A stretch of 63,781 nt of DNA from Clostridiales bacterium. Its GTDB lineage: Bacteria; Bacillota; Clostridia; Christensenellales; Borkfalkiaceae. The position numbers were made by a program, and so were the translations under genes. The stretch's first letter is position 1. Each line of letters opens with the position of its first letter. The stretch spans positions 69,130 to 132,910 of the forward strand of contig DPQQ01000005.1 in NCBI GenBank assembly GCA_003538975.1, read 5' to 3'. Of this stretch, positions 33,656 to 43,025 are shown piece after piece. A model generated the notes under the pieces. That model worked only from the letters and a program-made list of their open reading frames with translations. It was not told where the DNA came from and did no database searches.

Positions 33656-34333
33656 ATGATCGTTATTTTTTTAAGAACCGTTATCGTATTTATAACGCTT
33701 ATGATAGTCATGAGGCTTATGGGCAAGCGGCAGATAGGCGAAATGCAATCGTTTGAACTCGTCATAACTCTGATAATTGCCGATCTCGCGTGCATACCGA
33801 TGGCGGACGTTTCGATACCGCTTACTTACGGCATCGTCTCTATTCTCGCCCTTTTTATTCTGCACGAAATTTTATCGCTTCTCGAAAAGCTCGGCACCTT
33901 TCCGAAAAAAGTGATAAGCGGCAAACCGAGCGTTGTTATAAACAAACTCGGCGTTGATTTTTACGAACTGAAGCGTAACGATCTGGGAGTCGACGATCTT
34001 TTGGAATCCATGCGCGGCGCCGGATATTTTTCGCTTTCGGACGTAGATTACGCGATTTTCGAGTCGAACGGGAAGCTCTCCGCCCTAAAAAGTCAGGAGC
34101 GGAAAGGTTCTTCGCTCTCGGTTATCCTTGTAGAAGACGGCAAGGTAAACAAAAACAATTTGGCCGTCATACAAAAAGATTCCCGGTGGCTTATGAGCGA
34201 ACTCAAAAAAAATAACGTAGAGTTAAAAAAACTCGGCGTAATGACTGTCGACGGAGACGGCAAGGCGTATTCGCAATGCTATAAAGAGCCTTATAAAATT
34301 TTCGACGTCGACATGCAAGGTGTAAAATGGTAA
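33656..34333 (+). CDS. DUF421-domain (YetF/YcaP family) membrane protein
   Basis: About 225 residues. Three membrane helices lie within residues 1-85 (IFLRTVIVFITLMIVMRLMG, then LVITLIIADLACIPM and YGIVSILALFILHEIL), followed by the soluble DUF421 domain with SGKPSVVINKLGVDFYELKRNDLGVDDLLESMRGAGYFSLSDVDYAIFESNGKLS. YetF proteins of spore formers associate with the spore membrane; biochemical function is unknown. The start is placed at 33656; only a weak AGG is upstream. Its last 7 bases overlap the DUF4363 gene, its usual partner. Confidence 0.9.
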   Translation: MIVIFLRTVIVFITLMIVMRLMGKRQIGEMQSFELVITLIIADLACIPMADVSIPLTYGIVSILALFILHEILSLLEKLGTFPKKVISGKPSVVINKLGVDFYELKRNDLGVDDLLESMRGAGYFSLSDVDYAIFESNGKLSALKSQERKGSSLSVILVEDGKVNKNNLAVIQKDSRWLMSELKKNNVELKKLGVMTVDGDGKAYSQCYKEPYKIFDVDMQGVKW

Positions 34334-34704
34334 AATCGCTCGTTTCGACATTGATTGCGGTTTGTATACTCGTCGGCGGAGCGATCTTCGAGCAGAATTT
34401 TGTTACGAAACAGTTTTCACAATTCGAAGTCGCCGTCGAAGCTCTTAAACAAAAAGCCGAAAACGGCGACGCGAACGCCGATGATATGAAGGCTTTGAGA
34501 GAAAATTGGCTCGCAAGGAAAAAATATCTGCACGTTTTTATTCCGCATAACGAAATAAAAGAACTCGAACTATGGCTTTCGGAAGCGGTAAGTTTTTCGG
34601 AATACGACGATCGGAAGGAACTTGCGGATAAGCTCGAAGTTCTTTTATCTCTTTCTAAAGAAATACCCAAAACGTTTCTGATAAGCTTCGAAAACATTAT
34701 GTAA
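34327..34704 (+). CDS. DUF4363-family protein
   Basis: 125 residues: one N-terminal membrane helix or uncleaved signal (about 4-22), then an alpha-helical extracytoplasmic domain rich in Lys and Glu with LRENWLARKKYLHVFIPHNEIKELELWLSEA, characteristic of DUF4363. It overlaps the DUF421 gene by 7 nt, so both are co-translated. The two are repeatedly found together in spore-forming Bacillota; function unknown. Confidence 0.8.
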   Translation: MVKSLVSTLIAVCILVGGAIFEQNFVTKQFSQFEVAVEALKQKAENGDANADDMKALRENWLARKKYLHVFIPHNEIKELELWLSEAVSFSEYDDRKELADKLEVLLSLSKEIPKTFLISFENIM

Positions 34705-34737
34705 ATACGAAATTCGTTTGCGGTTTTTTGCCGTTCG

Positions 34738-34864
34738 TTTATAATAGCAACAGTTATGCAACATATGTCATTTGTAAAAAGTAATATAAAAACGCCCGGT
34801 TTTGCTTACTTTTTATCGGCTATTATAAAACAACATATGTTGTGCAACTTTATATCTTTATAAA
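34738..34864. repeat. Large imperfect inverted repeat with CAACATATG cores
   Basis: The left arm contains TGCAACATATG (34757-34767) and the right arm CATATGTTGTGCA (34834-34846); inside, AAAAAGTAA (34776-34784) and TTACTTTTT (34806-34814) also pair, and similarity extends outward for about 30 nt per side. The right arm shares AAAACAACATATGTTGT exactly with the palindrome at 3688. Could be a miniature mobile element or a regulatory site; it lies between convergent genes. Confidence 0.5.
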
Positions 34865-34874
34865 AACAACAACT

Positions 34875-34901
34875 AAAAAAGGCGGCAAGAGCCGCCTTTT
34901 T
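34875..34901. terminator. Terminator of degV
   Basis: AAAAAAGGCGGC, AAGA loop, GCCGCCTTTTT: a stable bidirectional hairpin 10 nt after the minus-strand degV stop. Confidence 0.88.
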
Positions 34902-34910
34902 GTCTTTATA

Positions 34911-35768
34911 TCAGTTTTCCAGAGTGTTAAGTCCGTCGTTGTAATAAAGTATTCCCAACGTATGTTCGCCGCAATGCGAAGTAATAGTTCCTCCGGCAGT
35001 CGTCGGAAATATATTTTTTACCCCTACGGATTCGAGTTCTTCTCTCGCCGCCTGAATCATCTCGGGCGTGGCGTTTGGAAACGTTATGAACGCCATGGAC
35101 TTATCTATGTTAAAGAACTCGTTAAGACAGTCCTGACAATACTTTCTTACGGCCTTGTCCATACTTCCGCGGAATTTTTTATCGCTTGACATCTTACCGT
35201 CCTTAACGACTATTCTCGGACGGAGCTTCAGAAGATTGGCTCCTAAAAGCTGGAAGCCCGAGCATCTGCCGCCCTTATATAAATAATCGAGTCTTTCGAC
35301 GATAAAGCTCGTCTGAACTTTGTCCTTTCTCGCTTCGACGAGTTCTACTACTTTTTCCGGATCGTCGAACTTTTTTGCGACTTCCCTTGCGTAGATTGCC
35401 TGCATTCCTACTCCCGTAGATAAAGACCTGCTGTCGATAACGTAAACTTTTTCAAACTTCTTTGCCGAAGAAACGGCATTCTGGTAGGTGCATGAAATTT
35501 CGGAAGAGAGCGATATATGAACTACAGCGTCGTATTCCTTCAACAGGTTTTCGAAAAACTCGTCGAACTCCGATTCGTTTACGGCGTTGGTTTTAGGCAA
35601 AACTCCGGTCTTTTCGACGTAAGCAAAAATCTCTTCGTTCGTCAGATCTCCGTCGTTATACTGTTTGTCACCGAGAATAACTTTGAGGGGAATTGTTTTA
35701 ATATCGAATCTTTCTAAAAGTTCTTTGGTTAAATCAGCAGTCGTTTCCGTTGTGATTGCAATTTTCAT
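34911..35768 (-). CDS. DegV family fatty-acid-binding protein
   Basis: 285 residues. Members bind a long-chain fatty acid and serve the FakA/FakB kinase system, presenting acyl chains for phosphorylation. Family signatures: TTETTADLTKELLERFDI at the start, HISLSSEISCTYQNA (with Ser residues at the head-group site), VYVIDSRSLSTGVGM and RLDYLYKGGRCSG. The end GTITSHCGEHTLGILYY is the conserved C-terminal motif. AAAAGGAGA precedes the ATG. No fakA is visible in the window. Monocistronic. Confidence 0.92.
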   Translation of the reverse strand: MKIAITTETTADLTKELLERFDIKTIPLKVILGDKQYNDGDLTNEEIFAYVEKTGVLPKTNAVNESEFDEFFENLLKEYDAVVHISLSSEISCTYQNAVSSAKKFEKVYVIDSRSLSTGVGMQAIYAREVAKKFDDPEKVVELVEARKDKVQTSFIVERLDYLYKGGRCSGFQLLGANLLKLRPRIVVKDGKMSSDKKFRGSMDKAVRKYCQDCLNEFFNIDKSMAFITFPNATPEMIQAAREELESVGVKNIFPTTAGGTITSHCGEHTLGILYYNDGLNTLEN

Positions 35769-35850
35769 TATTTTCTCCTTTTAGGTTTTTTGTATTGACG
35801 GGCCGACGATCTTTGCCGCAAACGCCCGTTTTCGATTTATTTACCGATTT

Positions 35851-36894
35851 TCAAAGCGGAACGTTCGCTTCCGCATTCAGCGTAAGATCCGCAAAATTAA
35901 GTTTTTTGTACTGAAGATATCCTTCCGCCGCTATCATCGAGCCGTTGTCGGTGCAATAGCGTTTTTCGGGAATAACGGTTTTTATTCCCTTTTTGTCGCA
36001 GACTGTTTTTATTTTATCCCGTAAGTACCCGTTTGCGGCAACTCCGCCGCATAGCGCTATAGTTTTTATTCCGGTTTTTTCTGCCGCAAGAACAACCTTT
36101 TTTACAAGTATATCGATAGCGGCCGACTGGAACGAACACGCCACGTCTTCCGGTTTTAACGGTTTGTTTTTCGCTTCGGCGTTATGCACGGCGTTTATTA
36201 CCGCCGTTTTCAGTCCGCTGTACGAAAAATCGAAACCGCCGCTGCCTTTGAGCATTTGCGGGAGCTTTATATTATTCTGCCCGAGTTTTGCAAGCTTTTC
36301 GATATTAGGTCCGCCGGGATATTCGAGACGGAGAACCTTTGCCACTTTATCGAAAGCTTCGCCCACTGCGTCGTCAAGCGTAGAGCCCAAAACTTCGGTT
36401 TCGTAGTAATCTCTCACCGCTATTATAGCAGTATGTCCGCCGCTCGTCAACAACGCGATAAACGGCGGCTCGAGATTTTTATCGGCAAGGTACGCCGCCG
36501 CCATATGTCCGCGTATATGCGAAACGGGTATAAGCGGCTTATTTTCGGCAAAAGCGAGAGCCTTTGCGAAAGAAACGCCCACGAGAAGCGCGCCCAAAAG
36601 CCCGGCTCCGTACGTTACCGCAATTCCGTCTATATCTTTTAAAGTCATATCGGCGTCCTTAAGCGCGCGCGCAGTCGCTTCGTATATAGCGAGAGTATGC
36701 GCCCTTGAAGCGATTTCGGGAACGACTCCGCCGAACTTGACGTGTTCGGTAGCCGAAGATATTATTACGTCCGATAAAATTTCACGCCCGTTTTTTACTA
36801 TCGAAACCGCAGTTTCGTCGCAGGAAGATTCTATTCCCATTATAACGGCGTTGTCTTTTACGCAAAACGTTTTTCGTCTGTTTGAATAGTTCAT
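35851..36894 (-). CDS. tsaD: tRNA N6-adenosine threonylcarbamoyltransferase TsaD
   Basis: 347 residues. With TsaB and TsaE it transfers threonylcarbamoyl to A37 of ANN-reading tRNAs (t6A). The ASKHA fold is clear: MGIESSCDETAVSIV, metal-binding HIRGH (in VSHIRGHMAAAYL), LLTSGGHT, LEYPGGPNIEKLA, GFDFSYSGLKTA, and LCGGVAANGYLRDK. Compared with relatives there are about 17 additional residues at the N-terminus before MGIESS; the internal ATG has no better ribosome site, so the start is uncertain. It lies upstream of degV and downstream of prfB on one strand. Confidence 0.95.
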   Translation of the reverse strand: MNYSNRRKTFCVKDNAVIMGIESSCDETAVSIVKNGREILSDVIISSATEHVKFGGVVPEIASRAHTLAIYEATARALKDADMTLKDIDGIAVTYGAGLLGALLVGVSFAKALAFAENKPLIPVSHIRGHMAAAYLADKNLEPPFIALLTSGGHTAIIAVRDYYETEVLGSTLDDAVGEAFDKVAKVLRLEYPGGPNIEKLAKLGQNNIKLPQMLKGSGGFDFSYSGLKTAVINAVHNAEAKNKPLKPEDVACSFQSAAIDILVKKVVLAAEKTGIKTIALCGGVAANGYLRDKIKTVCDKKGIKTVIPEKRYCTDNGSMIAAEGYLQYKKLNFADLTLNAEANVPL

Positions 36895-37002
36895 ATTCCG
36901 TACCGCTTATTGCGGCTTATACTATATATAATAGTTTTATTATTATATACAGATACATTGTATTACTTATATTAAATAAAGCAGGTTACTTGATTTATTG
37001 CA

Positions 37003-38106
37003 TCAGCTCTGCGATTTTTTAAGATAATCGCATATAAAACCGTGTATATCGCCGTCCATAACCGCCTGAACGTTCGTGTTTTCGTATCCCGTTCTGTGAT
37101 CTTTTACGAGAGTATACGGACAGAATACGTACGAACGTATCTGACTGCCCCATTCTATCTTTTTGATTTCGCCCTTTATGCTCTGTTCCTGTTCGAGCCT
37201 TTCGGACTCTCTCTTTTCGATAAGTTTTGACATGAGCATGCGCATACACATTTCTTTGTTCTGCGTCTGGCTTCTTTCGTTCTGGCACGAAACCACTATT
37301 CCCGTCGGAATATGCGTTATTCTTACCGCGGAATCGGTCTTGTTGATATGCTGACCGCCCGCGCCGCTCGAACGGAAGGTATCGAGTTTAAGATCTTCCG
37401 GTCTTATTTCGATTTCTCCGTCGTCGATTATTTCCGGCATTACTTCGAGCGAGGCAAATGAGGTATGTCTACGTTTATTCGCGTCGAAGGGCGATATTCT
37501 TACGAGTCTGTGAACGCCCTTTTCGGCTTTAAGATAGCCGTAAGCGTTTTCGCCTTCAACCTTGAAGGAAACGTTTTTTATGCCCGCTTCGTCGCCGTCC
37601 AGACGGTCGAGTTCCGTTACTTTGTAGCCCATCTTTTCGGCGTACATAATATACATGCGGTAAAGCATTTCCGTCCAGTCGCAGGCTTCGGTACCGCCGG
37701 CTCCCGCATGGAGAGTCATAAGCGCGTTAAGCGAGTCGTATTTGCCTTTAAGAAGAGCTTCGAGCTTCATACTTTCTATCTCTCCGGAAACAGTATCGAG
37801 TTCGTCTTCGAGAGCTTTTACCGTTTCTTCGTCTTCTTCCATTTCGAGAAGCTCTAAAATATCCGAAGCGTCCGCAAGCGACTTTTCGGCTTTATTAAAA
37901 GCGTTCAGTTTCGATTCGATACCCGCAGCCTTTTTCGAAAGTTCCTGCGATTTTTTAAGATCGCCCCATACTTCCGGTTTTTCGAGTTCGGCTCGTATGT
38001 CTTTAAGCTCTTCGGTTATTTTGGGTACGGCGAGAGCGTCGCCCGTTTCCGCAAGCGATTCTTTAAGTTCTTTTATCCTGAATTTATATTTATCTGTTTC
38101 TATCAT
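37003..38106 (-). CDS. prfB: Peptide chain release factor 2
   Basis: 367 residues, a full-length RF2. It ends translation at UGA and UAA. The GGQ motif that reaches the peptidyl-transferase centre reads SSGAGGQHINKTDSAVRITH, and the tripeptide determinant region reads RRHTSFASLEV with the SPF-type SPFDANKRRHT in front. The N-terminal coiled region IKELKESLAETGD...EKPEVWGDLKKSQELSKK is continuous, so the programmed +1 frameshift (an in-frame UGA near codon 25) used by many prfB genes is absent. secA lies 65 nt upstream, the conserved secA-prfB pair. Confidence 0.96.
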   Translation of the reverse strand: MIETDKYKFRIKELKESLAETGDALAVPKITEELKDIRAELEKPEVWGDLKKSQELSKKAAGIESKLNAFNKAEKSLADASDILELLEMEEDEETVKALEDELDTVSGEIESMKLEALLKGKYDSLNALMTLHAGAGGTEACDWTEMLYRMYIMYAEKMGYKVTELDRLDGDEAGIKNVSFKVEGENAYGYLKAEKGVHRLVRISPFDANKRRHTSFASLEVMPEIIDDGEIEIRPEDLKLDTFRSSGAGGQHINKTDSAVRITHIPTGIVVSCQNERSQTQNKEMCMRMLMSKLIEKRESERLEQEQSIKGEIKKIEWGSQIRSYVFCPYTLVKDHRTGYENTNVQAVMDGDIHGFICDYLKKSQS

Positions 38107-38171
38107 AAAGTCTTTACCGGTCGTAAGGAATTTAAAGCCGTTTGATACGTTAAGGTTTAATCCTGATTAAA

Positions 38172-40856
38172 TCAGTTCTTTCCGCAGCAGTCTTTGTATT
38201 TTTTACCGCTTCCGCAGGGACAGGGATCGTTTCTGCCGATTTTAGTCTTGGCTACAATCGGACGTTTTACTCCTTCGGTTTCGTTGGTTACGAGATTACG
38301 GGGAGAATCGTCTCTCTTTACGGGCGTTCTTTTAAGCTCCGCTTTAAGAAGTATTCTTACCGTATCGGTCTGAATGGAGTAAGTAAGATCTTCGAACATT
38401 TCGAGACTTTCGTTCTTATATTCGACTACGGGATCGACGTTGCCGTATGCGCGGAGAGAAATTCCTTTACGAAGCTGATCCATTGCGTCTATATGATCTA
38501 TCCACTTGGAGTCTACGTTTCTTAAAAGAATAAACTTTTCGAGATCGCCGAAGTTAACGCCTTCTTCCGCATACTTGGCTATCTTTTCTTCGTAAACCCT
38601 TATGGTTTCTTCATTGAGTTTCTGTAAAATAAAGTCGTAATCCCAGTTATCGAGCTTTTCACGTGTGAAGAAGTTCGAATCGGGCGGCAAAAGTCTTTGT
38701 TCGACGTTTTTATTGAGAGTTTCGAGATCCCATGTTTCGGGTTTGTTTGCATTGTCCGCGCTCATTCTTATGGTTTCTTCGACGTAAGTCGGGATAAACT
38801 TCAAAATTTCGTCGTGAACGTCTTTTGACTTTATTACGTTCATACGTTCGGCGTACATTACTTCACGCTGTTTATTCATAACGTCGTCGTATTCGAGAAC
38901 GTGCTTTCTTATACCGAAGTTCTTGCCTTCGATAGTTCTCTGCGCGTTTTCGATGCTTCTCGAAACCATTTTGGACTGAAGCGGTTCGTCTTCCGAAATA
39001 TTGAAGGCGGTGAATATCGACTGCATTCTTTCGCCGCCGAAACGCTTTGCGAGGTCGTCTTCGAGCGAGATGAAGAATACCGAAGAACCTACGTCGCCCT
39101 GACGTCCGCTACGTCCGCGGAGCTGGTTGTCGATACGGCGGGATTCGTGTCTTTCGGTTCCGAGAATATGAAGTCCGCCCGCCGCAATAACCTTTTCCTT
39201 TTCGGCGTCGGTTTCCTTTTTGAATTCGTCGTAAACCTCGTGATAATGCTTTCTTATTTCCTGGATATCTTCGGGAACTTCGGATATATACGAAGTCGCG
39301 AGTTCGATTTTTTCTTCTTCTATTCCTTCGTTTTTAAGTTTTCTCTTCGCTAAAAATTCGGGGTTGCCGCCGAGCAGAATATCGGTGCCTCGTCCTGCCA
39401 TATTGGTCGCGATCGTAACCGCTCCGAATCTTCCCGCCTGAGCGATTATATCCGCTTCTTTGGCGTGGTTTTTAGCGTTCAATACGTTGTGTTTGATACG
39501 CTGTTTGAATAAAAGTTTCGAAATTTCTTCGGACTTTTCGACCGTTACCGTACCTACGAGTACAGGCTGACCGGTAGCGTGGCGTTCGGTTATTTCCTGA
39601 ATTATCGCTCTTTCTTTACCGGCGTCGGTTTTGTAGATAACGTCCGGATAATCCTTTCTCGCAACGGGTTTGTTGGTCGGAATTTCGAGAACGTCGAGTC
39701 CGTAAATGGTTCTGAATTCTTCTTCTTCGGTCTTAGCGGTACCGGTCATACCTGAGAGCTTTTTGTAAAGACGGAAGTAATTCTGGAAAGTAATAGTTGC
39801 GTAAGTCTTGTTTTCGTTTCTGATTTTTACGCCTTCTTTCGCTTCGATAGCCTGATGGAGTCCGTCCGAATAACGTCTGCCGATCATGAGACGTCCCGTG
39901 AATTCGTCTACGATTATTACTTCGCCGTCCGAAACGATATAGTCGTTGTCTCTTTTGAAAATATAATGAGCTTTAAGAGCTTGCTGTATGTGGTGCGAAA
40001 GCGCGGCGTTTTCGACGTCGGCAAAGTTCGAAAGACCGAAAAATCTTTCCGCTTTAGCCGCACCCGATTCCGTGATCTGAACGGTCTTTTCTTTTATATC
40101 GAGAGTGAAATCTTCGTCCGCCTTCAACGTTTTTACGAATCTGTTCGCCGAAAGATACATTTCGGAAGATTCCTGACCTCTTCCGGAAATGATAAGAGGA
40201 GTTCTCGCTTCGTCGATCAGAATGGAGTCGACTTCGTCCACGATGGCGAAGTTAAGTTCTCTCTGAACCATCGCGTCCAGATTGTTTTTAAGGTTGTCCC
40301 TCAAATAGTCGAAGCCCATTTCGTTATTCGTGCCGTAAGTAATATCGCATGCGTAAGCGGCTTTTTTGTCTTCGTCCTGCATGCCCGAAATCGCCACGCC
40401 GACGGTAAGCCCTAAAAATTTATAAACTTTACCCATCCATTCCGCGTCACGCGAAGCAAGGTAGTCGTTTACGGTAACTATGTGAACGCCTTTACCGGTA
40501 AGCGCGTTGAGATACGCCGGGAGAGTAGCTACCAAAGTTTTACCTTCGCCGGTCTTCATTTCGGCGACTCTGCCCTGATGGAGACAGATACCGCCCATTA
40601 TCTGCACTTTATAATGGCGCATTTTGAGAACTCTGTAAGCGGCTTCTCTCACCACTGCGAAAGCGTCGTATAAAATATCGTCTACGGTTTCGCCGTCCGC
40701 AAGACGCTTTTTCAATATATCGGTCTGGGAAACAAGTTCCTCGTCCGTCATTTTTTCGTACTTCGGCGAAAGGTCTGTTACTTTGTCTGCCATTTTGTCG
40801 AGGCGTTTTAAGTTACGACGGCTTTCTCCGCCTAAAATATATCTTATAAGTCCCAT
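38172..40856 (-). CDS. secA: Preprotein translocase ATPase SecA
   Basis: 894 residues. Motor of the Sec export channel. Walker A MKTGEGKTLVATL, DEAD-like VDEVDSILIDEARTPLIISG, QAGRFGAVTIATNMAGRGTDI and RGRSGRQGDVGSS belong to the two nucleotide-binding folds; the preprotein cross-linking domain lies in between. The helical scaffold contains DAMDQLRKGISLRAYGNVDPV. The C-terminus keeps the zinc-binding SEC-C motif DPCPCGSGKKYKDCC for SecB or ribosome contact. AAAGGAGAAAA is the ribosome site. In line with comF upstream and prfB downstream. Confidence 0.98.
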   Translation of the reverse strand: MGLIRYILGGESRRNLKRLDKMADKVTDLSPKYEKMTDEELVSQTDILKKRLADGETVDDILYDAFAVVREAAYRVLKMRHYKVQIMGGICLHQGRVAEMKTGEGKTLVATLPAYLNALTGKGVHIVTVNDYLASRDAEWMGKVYKFLGLTVGVAISGMQDEDKKAAYACDITYGTNNEMGFDYLRDNLKNNLDAMVQRELNFAIVDEVDSILIDEARTPLIISGRGQESSEMYLSANRFVKTLKADEDFTLDIKEKTVQITESGAAKAERFFGLSNFADVENAALSHHIQQALKAHYIFKRDNDYIVSDGEVIIVDEFTGRLMIGRRYSDGLHQAIEAKEGVKIRNENKTYATITFQNYFRLYKKLSGMTGTAKTEEEEFRTIYGLDVLEIPTNKPVARKDYPDVIYKTDAGKERAIIQEITERHATGQPVLVGTVTVEKSEEISKLLFKQRIKHNVLNAKNHAKEADIIAQAGRFGAVTIATNMAGRGTDILLGGNPEFLAKRKLKNEGIEEEKIELATSYISEVPEDIQEIRKHYHEVYDEFKKETDAEKEKVIAAGGLHILGTERHESRRIDNQLRGRSGRQGDVGSSVFFISLEDDLAKRFGGERMQSIFTAFNISEDEPLQSKMVSRSIENAQRTIEGKNFGIRKHVLEYDDVMNKQREVMYAERMNVIKSKDVHDEILKFIPTYVEETIRMSADNANKPETWDLETLNKNVEQRLLPPDSNFFTREKLDNWDYDFILQKLNEETIRVYEEKIAKYAEEGVNFGDLEKFILLRNVDSKWIDHIDAMDQLRKGISLRAYGNVDPVVEYKNESLEMFEDLTYSIQTDTVRILLKAELKRTPVKRDDSPRNLVTNETEGVKRPIVAKTKIGRNDPCPCGSGKKYKDCCGKN

Positions 40857-40899
40857 ATATTTTCTCCTTTACGTGGGCGTTTTTTATGTTTTTATGATT

Positions 40900-41766
40900 T
40901 TATTTTTCTTTTTTGCGCGGTTTACGGTTGTCTTCGGCTTCTTTTCTTCTTAATTCGGTTTCTTTATCCGAACCTACCGACGCAACGGTTAAAAGAACAA
41001 CTTTTACCGCGCCCGCCTTTTTAAGATACGACGCGACAACTTCTCCGGTGGCTCCCGTAGTCGTTACGTCGTCGATAAGAAGAACCGTTTTTCCTTTTAC
41101 CGCTTCTTTATCCGTTACCTTGAACGAACCTTTGAGGTTTTCAAGCCTTTCTTTACGCTTTAAGCCGATCTGCTTATGAGTGTCTCTCGTCTTTTTAAGA
41201 GCGTCGGCAACAGGAATACCGGAAAGAGACGAAAATTCTTCGGCAAGGAGTTCTGTCTGATTGTATCCGCGTTTTTTGATCGCCTTTTCGGTCATCGGTA
41301 TATAACACACGACGTCCGCCGTAAGATTTTCTTCTTTATAAACCTTGTAAAGCTCTTCGGCGAAAAACTTTTTAAGATACGCTTTTCTCCTGAACTTGAA
41401 GTTCGTTATCAAAAGAATTATCTTGCCTTCGTAATTAAAAACGCTTCTCCCGAGATCGGTCTCGGTCAGAATGTTTTTGCAAGCCGTACAGTAATCTTCT
41501 GCGTAATCGGTTTTTCTGCCGCAGTGATTGCAACGTTTGGCGTCTTTCAGATACGGAAGCTTTTCTTCGCACTCTTTGCAGATATACCCGTTTCCGAACA
41601 GCTCTTTCGAACAAAGTTCGCATTTCCAGGTTTCGTCCGAAAAAAGTTCCGTTACGAATTTTTTAACCGCTTCCGCAACTCTTTTAATAAACGGCTTTCT
41701 GCTTTTTGTATCTTCCGCTTTAATATCGTCGTTTGCGGAAGTTATCGTTTTCCCCTCGTTATCCAT
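40900..41766 (-). CDS. comF: ComF-family phosphoribosyltransferase-like protein
   Basis: 288 residues. A Cys-rich zinc finger occupies about 45-95 (CELCSKELFGNGYICKEC, CNHCGRKTDYAEDYCTAC), followed by a PRTase-like domain with IPMTEKAIKKRGYNQTELLA and the PRPP loop VLLIDDVTTTGATGEVVAS. In competent bacteria ComF helps single-stranded DNA enter the cell after uptake; many non-competent species have the gene as well. The first 35 residues are charged and not conserved. The start lies 5 nt after metK and has no good ribosome site, so translational coupling is likely; the last 25 residues are highly charged. Confidence 0.85.
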   Translation of the reverse strand: MDNEGKTITSANDDIKAEDTKSRKPFIKRVAEAVKKFVTELFSDETWKCELCSKELFGNGYICKECEEKLPYLKDAKRCNHCGRKTDYAEDYCTACKNILTETDLGRSVFNYEGKIILLITNFKFRRKAYLKKFFAEELYKVYKEENLTADVVCYIPMTEKAIKKRGYNQTELLAEEFSSLSGIPVADALKKTRDTHKQIGLKRKERLENLKGSFKVTDKEAVKGKTVLLIDDVTTTGATGEVVASYLKKAGAVKVVLLTVASVGSDKETELRRKEAEDNRKPRKKEK

Positions 41767-41771
41767 ACGGC

Positions 41772-42944
41772 TCAGCCGAGATATTTTTTAAGATCGGGAA
41801 CCTTATCGGTCTGTTCCCAGCTCAAGCCTTCTTTGCCGAAGTGACCGTAGCTCGCGGTCTGCTTGTAAACCGGCTTTTTAAGATCTAACTTCTTTATTAT
41901 CGAATACGGACGAAGATCGAATTCTTTAACTACGATTTCCGAAAGTTTTTCGTCCGGGAATCTGCCCGTGCCGTTGGTGTCTACCGTAACCGAAACGGGA
42001 TTTGCAACCCCTATGGCGTAAGCCACCTGAAGTTTACATTCGTCGCAAAGTCCCGCCACAACGAGATTTTTGCAGATATATCTCGCCATATAAGTAGCGG
42101 ATCTGTCTACCTTTGTAGGATCTTTGCCGGAAAAGCTTCCGCCGCCGTGCGGGCATTTGCCGCCGTAAGTATCTACTACGATCTTTCTTCCGGTAAGTCC
42201 GGAGTCGCCTTCCGGTCCGCCGATTTCGAATCTTCCCGTCGGGTTAATAAAATATTTGGTGTCGTTATCGCAAAGATTTTGCGGCATGACTTCGTCTATG
42301 ACGTACTTTTTAAGATCCTTTCTTAACTGTTCGGTCGTAACCGTGTTGTCATGCTGCGCGGAAAGAACGACCGTTTCGATTCTCCTGGGCATATTTCCGT
42401 CGTATTCTACGGTAACCTGTCCCTTTCCGTCCGGGCGGAGATACTTTAAAAGTCCGCTTTTGCGTACTTCTTCGAGTTTTTTGCACATTTTGTGCGAAAG
42501 CATCAAAGGAAGCGGCATGTATTCTTCGGTTTCTCTCGAAGCGTAGCCGAACATAATCCCCTGATCGCCCGCGCCTATAAGATCGGCGGGATCCTTTATG
42601 CCCGATTTGTTTTCGACCGAAGCGTCTACGCCCATGGCTATATCGGGCGACTGCTTTTCGAGCTTAACTAAAATCTCGGCGGTATCGTACGAAAATCCCG
42701 TCGAAGGATCGGTATATCCTATTTCTTTTATAACGTCTCTCGCTATTTTCGCGACGTCCACTTCCGCTACGGAAGTAATTTCGCCCATGATAAGAACGAA
42801 ATTCGTTTTGGCGCATACTTCGCAAGCTACCCTTGCGTTTTCGTCTTTAGCAAGATATGCGTCGAGTATAGCGTCGGCAACTGCGTCGCAAACCTTATCG
42901 GGATGCCCCGCGCAGACGCTTTCGCTCGTGAATAATTTTTTCAT
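41772..42944 (-). CDS. metK: S-adenosylmethionine synthetase
   Basis: 390 residues, normal length. Makes SAM from methionine and ATP. FTSESVCAGHPDKVCDAVADAILDAYL holds ATP and metal residues, GAGDQGIMFGYA is signature 1 and GGGSFSGKDPTKVDRSATYMARY signature 2 with the phosphate-loop Lys residues. The start at 42944 has AGAGGAAC; the upstream in-frame Met at 42959 lies inside that site. A perfect consensus promoter is located at 43026-43054. No SAM riboswitch was found in the leader. Confidence 0.97.
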   Translation of the reverse strand: MKKLFTSESVCAGHPDKVCDAVADAILDAYLAKDENARVACEVCAKTNFVLIMGEITSVAEVDVAKIARDVIKEIGYTDPSTGFSYDTAEILVKLEKQSPDIAMGVDASVENKSGIKDPADLIGAGDQGIMFGYASRETEEYMPLPLMLSHKMCKKLEEVRKSGLLKYLRPDGKGQVTVEYDGNMPRRIETVVLSAQHDNTVTTEQLRKDLKKYVIDEVMPQNLCDNDTKYFINPTGRFEIGGPEGDSGLTGRKIVVDTYGGKCPHGGGSFSGKDPTKVDRSATYMARYICKNLVVAGLCDECKLQVAYAIGVANPVSVTVDTNGTGRFPDEKLSEIVVKEFDLRPYSIIKKLDLKKPVYKQTASYGHFGKEGLSWEQTDKVPDLKKYLG

Positions 42945-43025
42945 ATGTTCCTCTTTCATTAAAATATTTCGTATTTCTGTTTTTTATAAACTGTTTTCGT
43001 GCGCGCTTTTATAACGCGTTTTTAT

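Noticed and set aside
38040..38171. Programmed frameshift site in prfB
   Set aside because: The frame is continuous through codon 60 and no CTTTGA slippery site with an upstream SD-like element was found in the first 130 nt or the leader.
42945..43025. SAM riboswitch before metK
   Set aside because: The leader is only about 75 nt and lacks the conserved SAM-I or SAM-II motifs.
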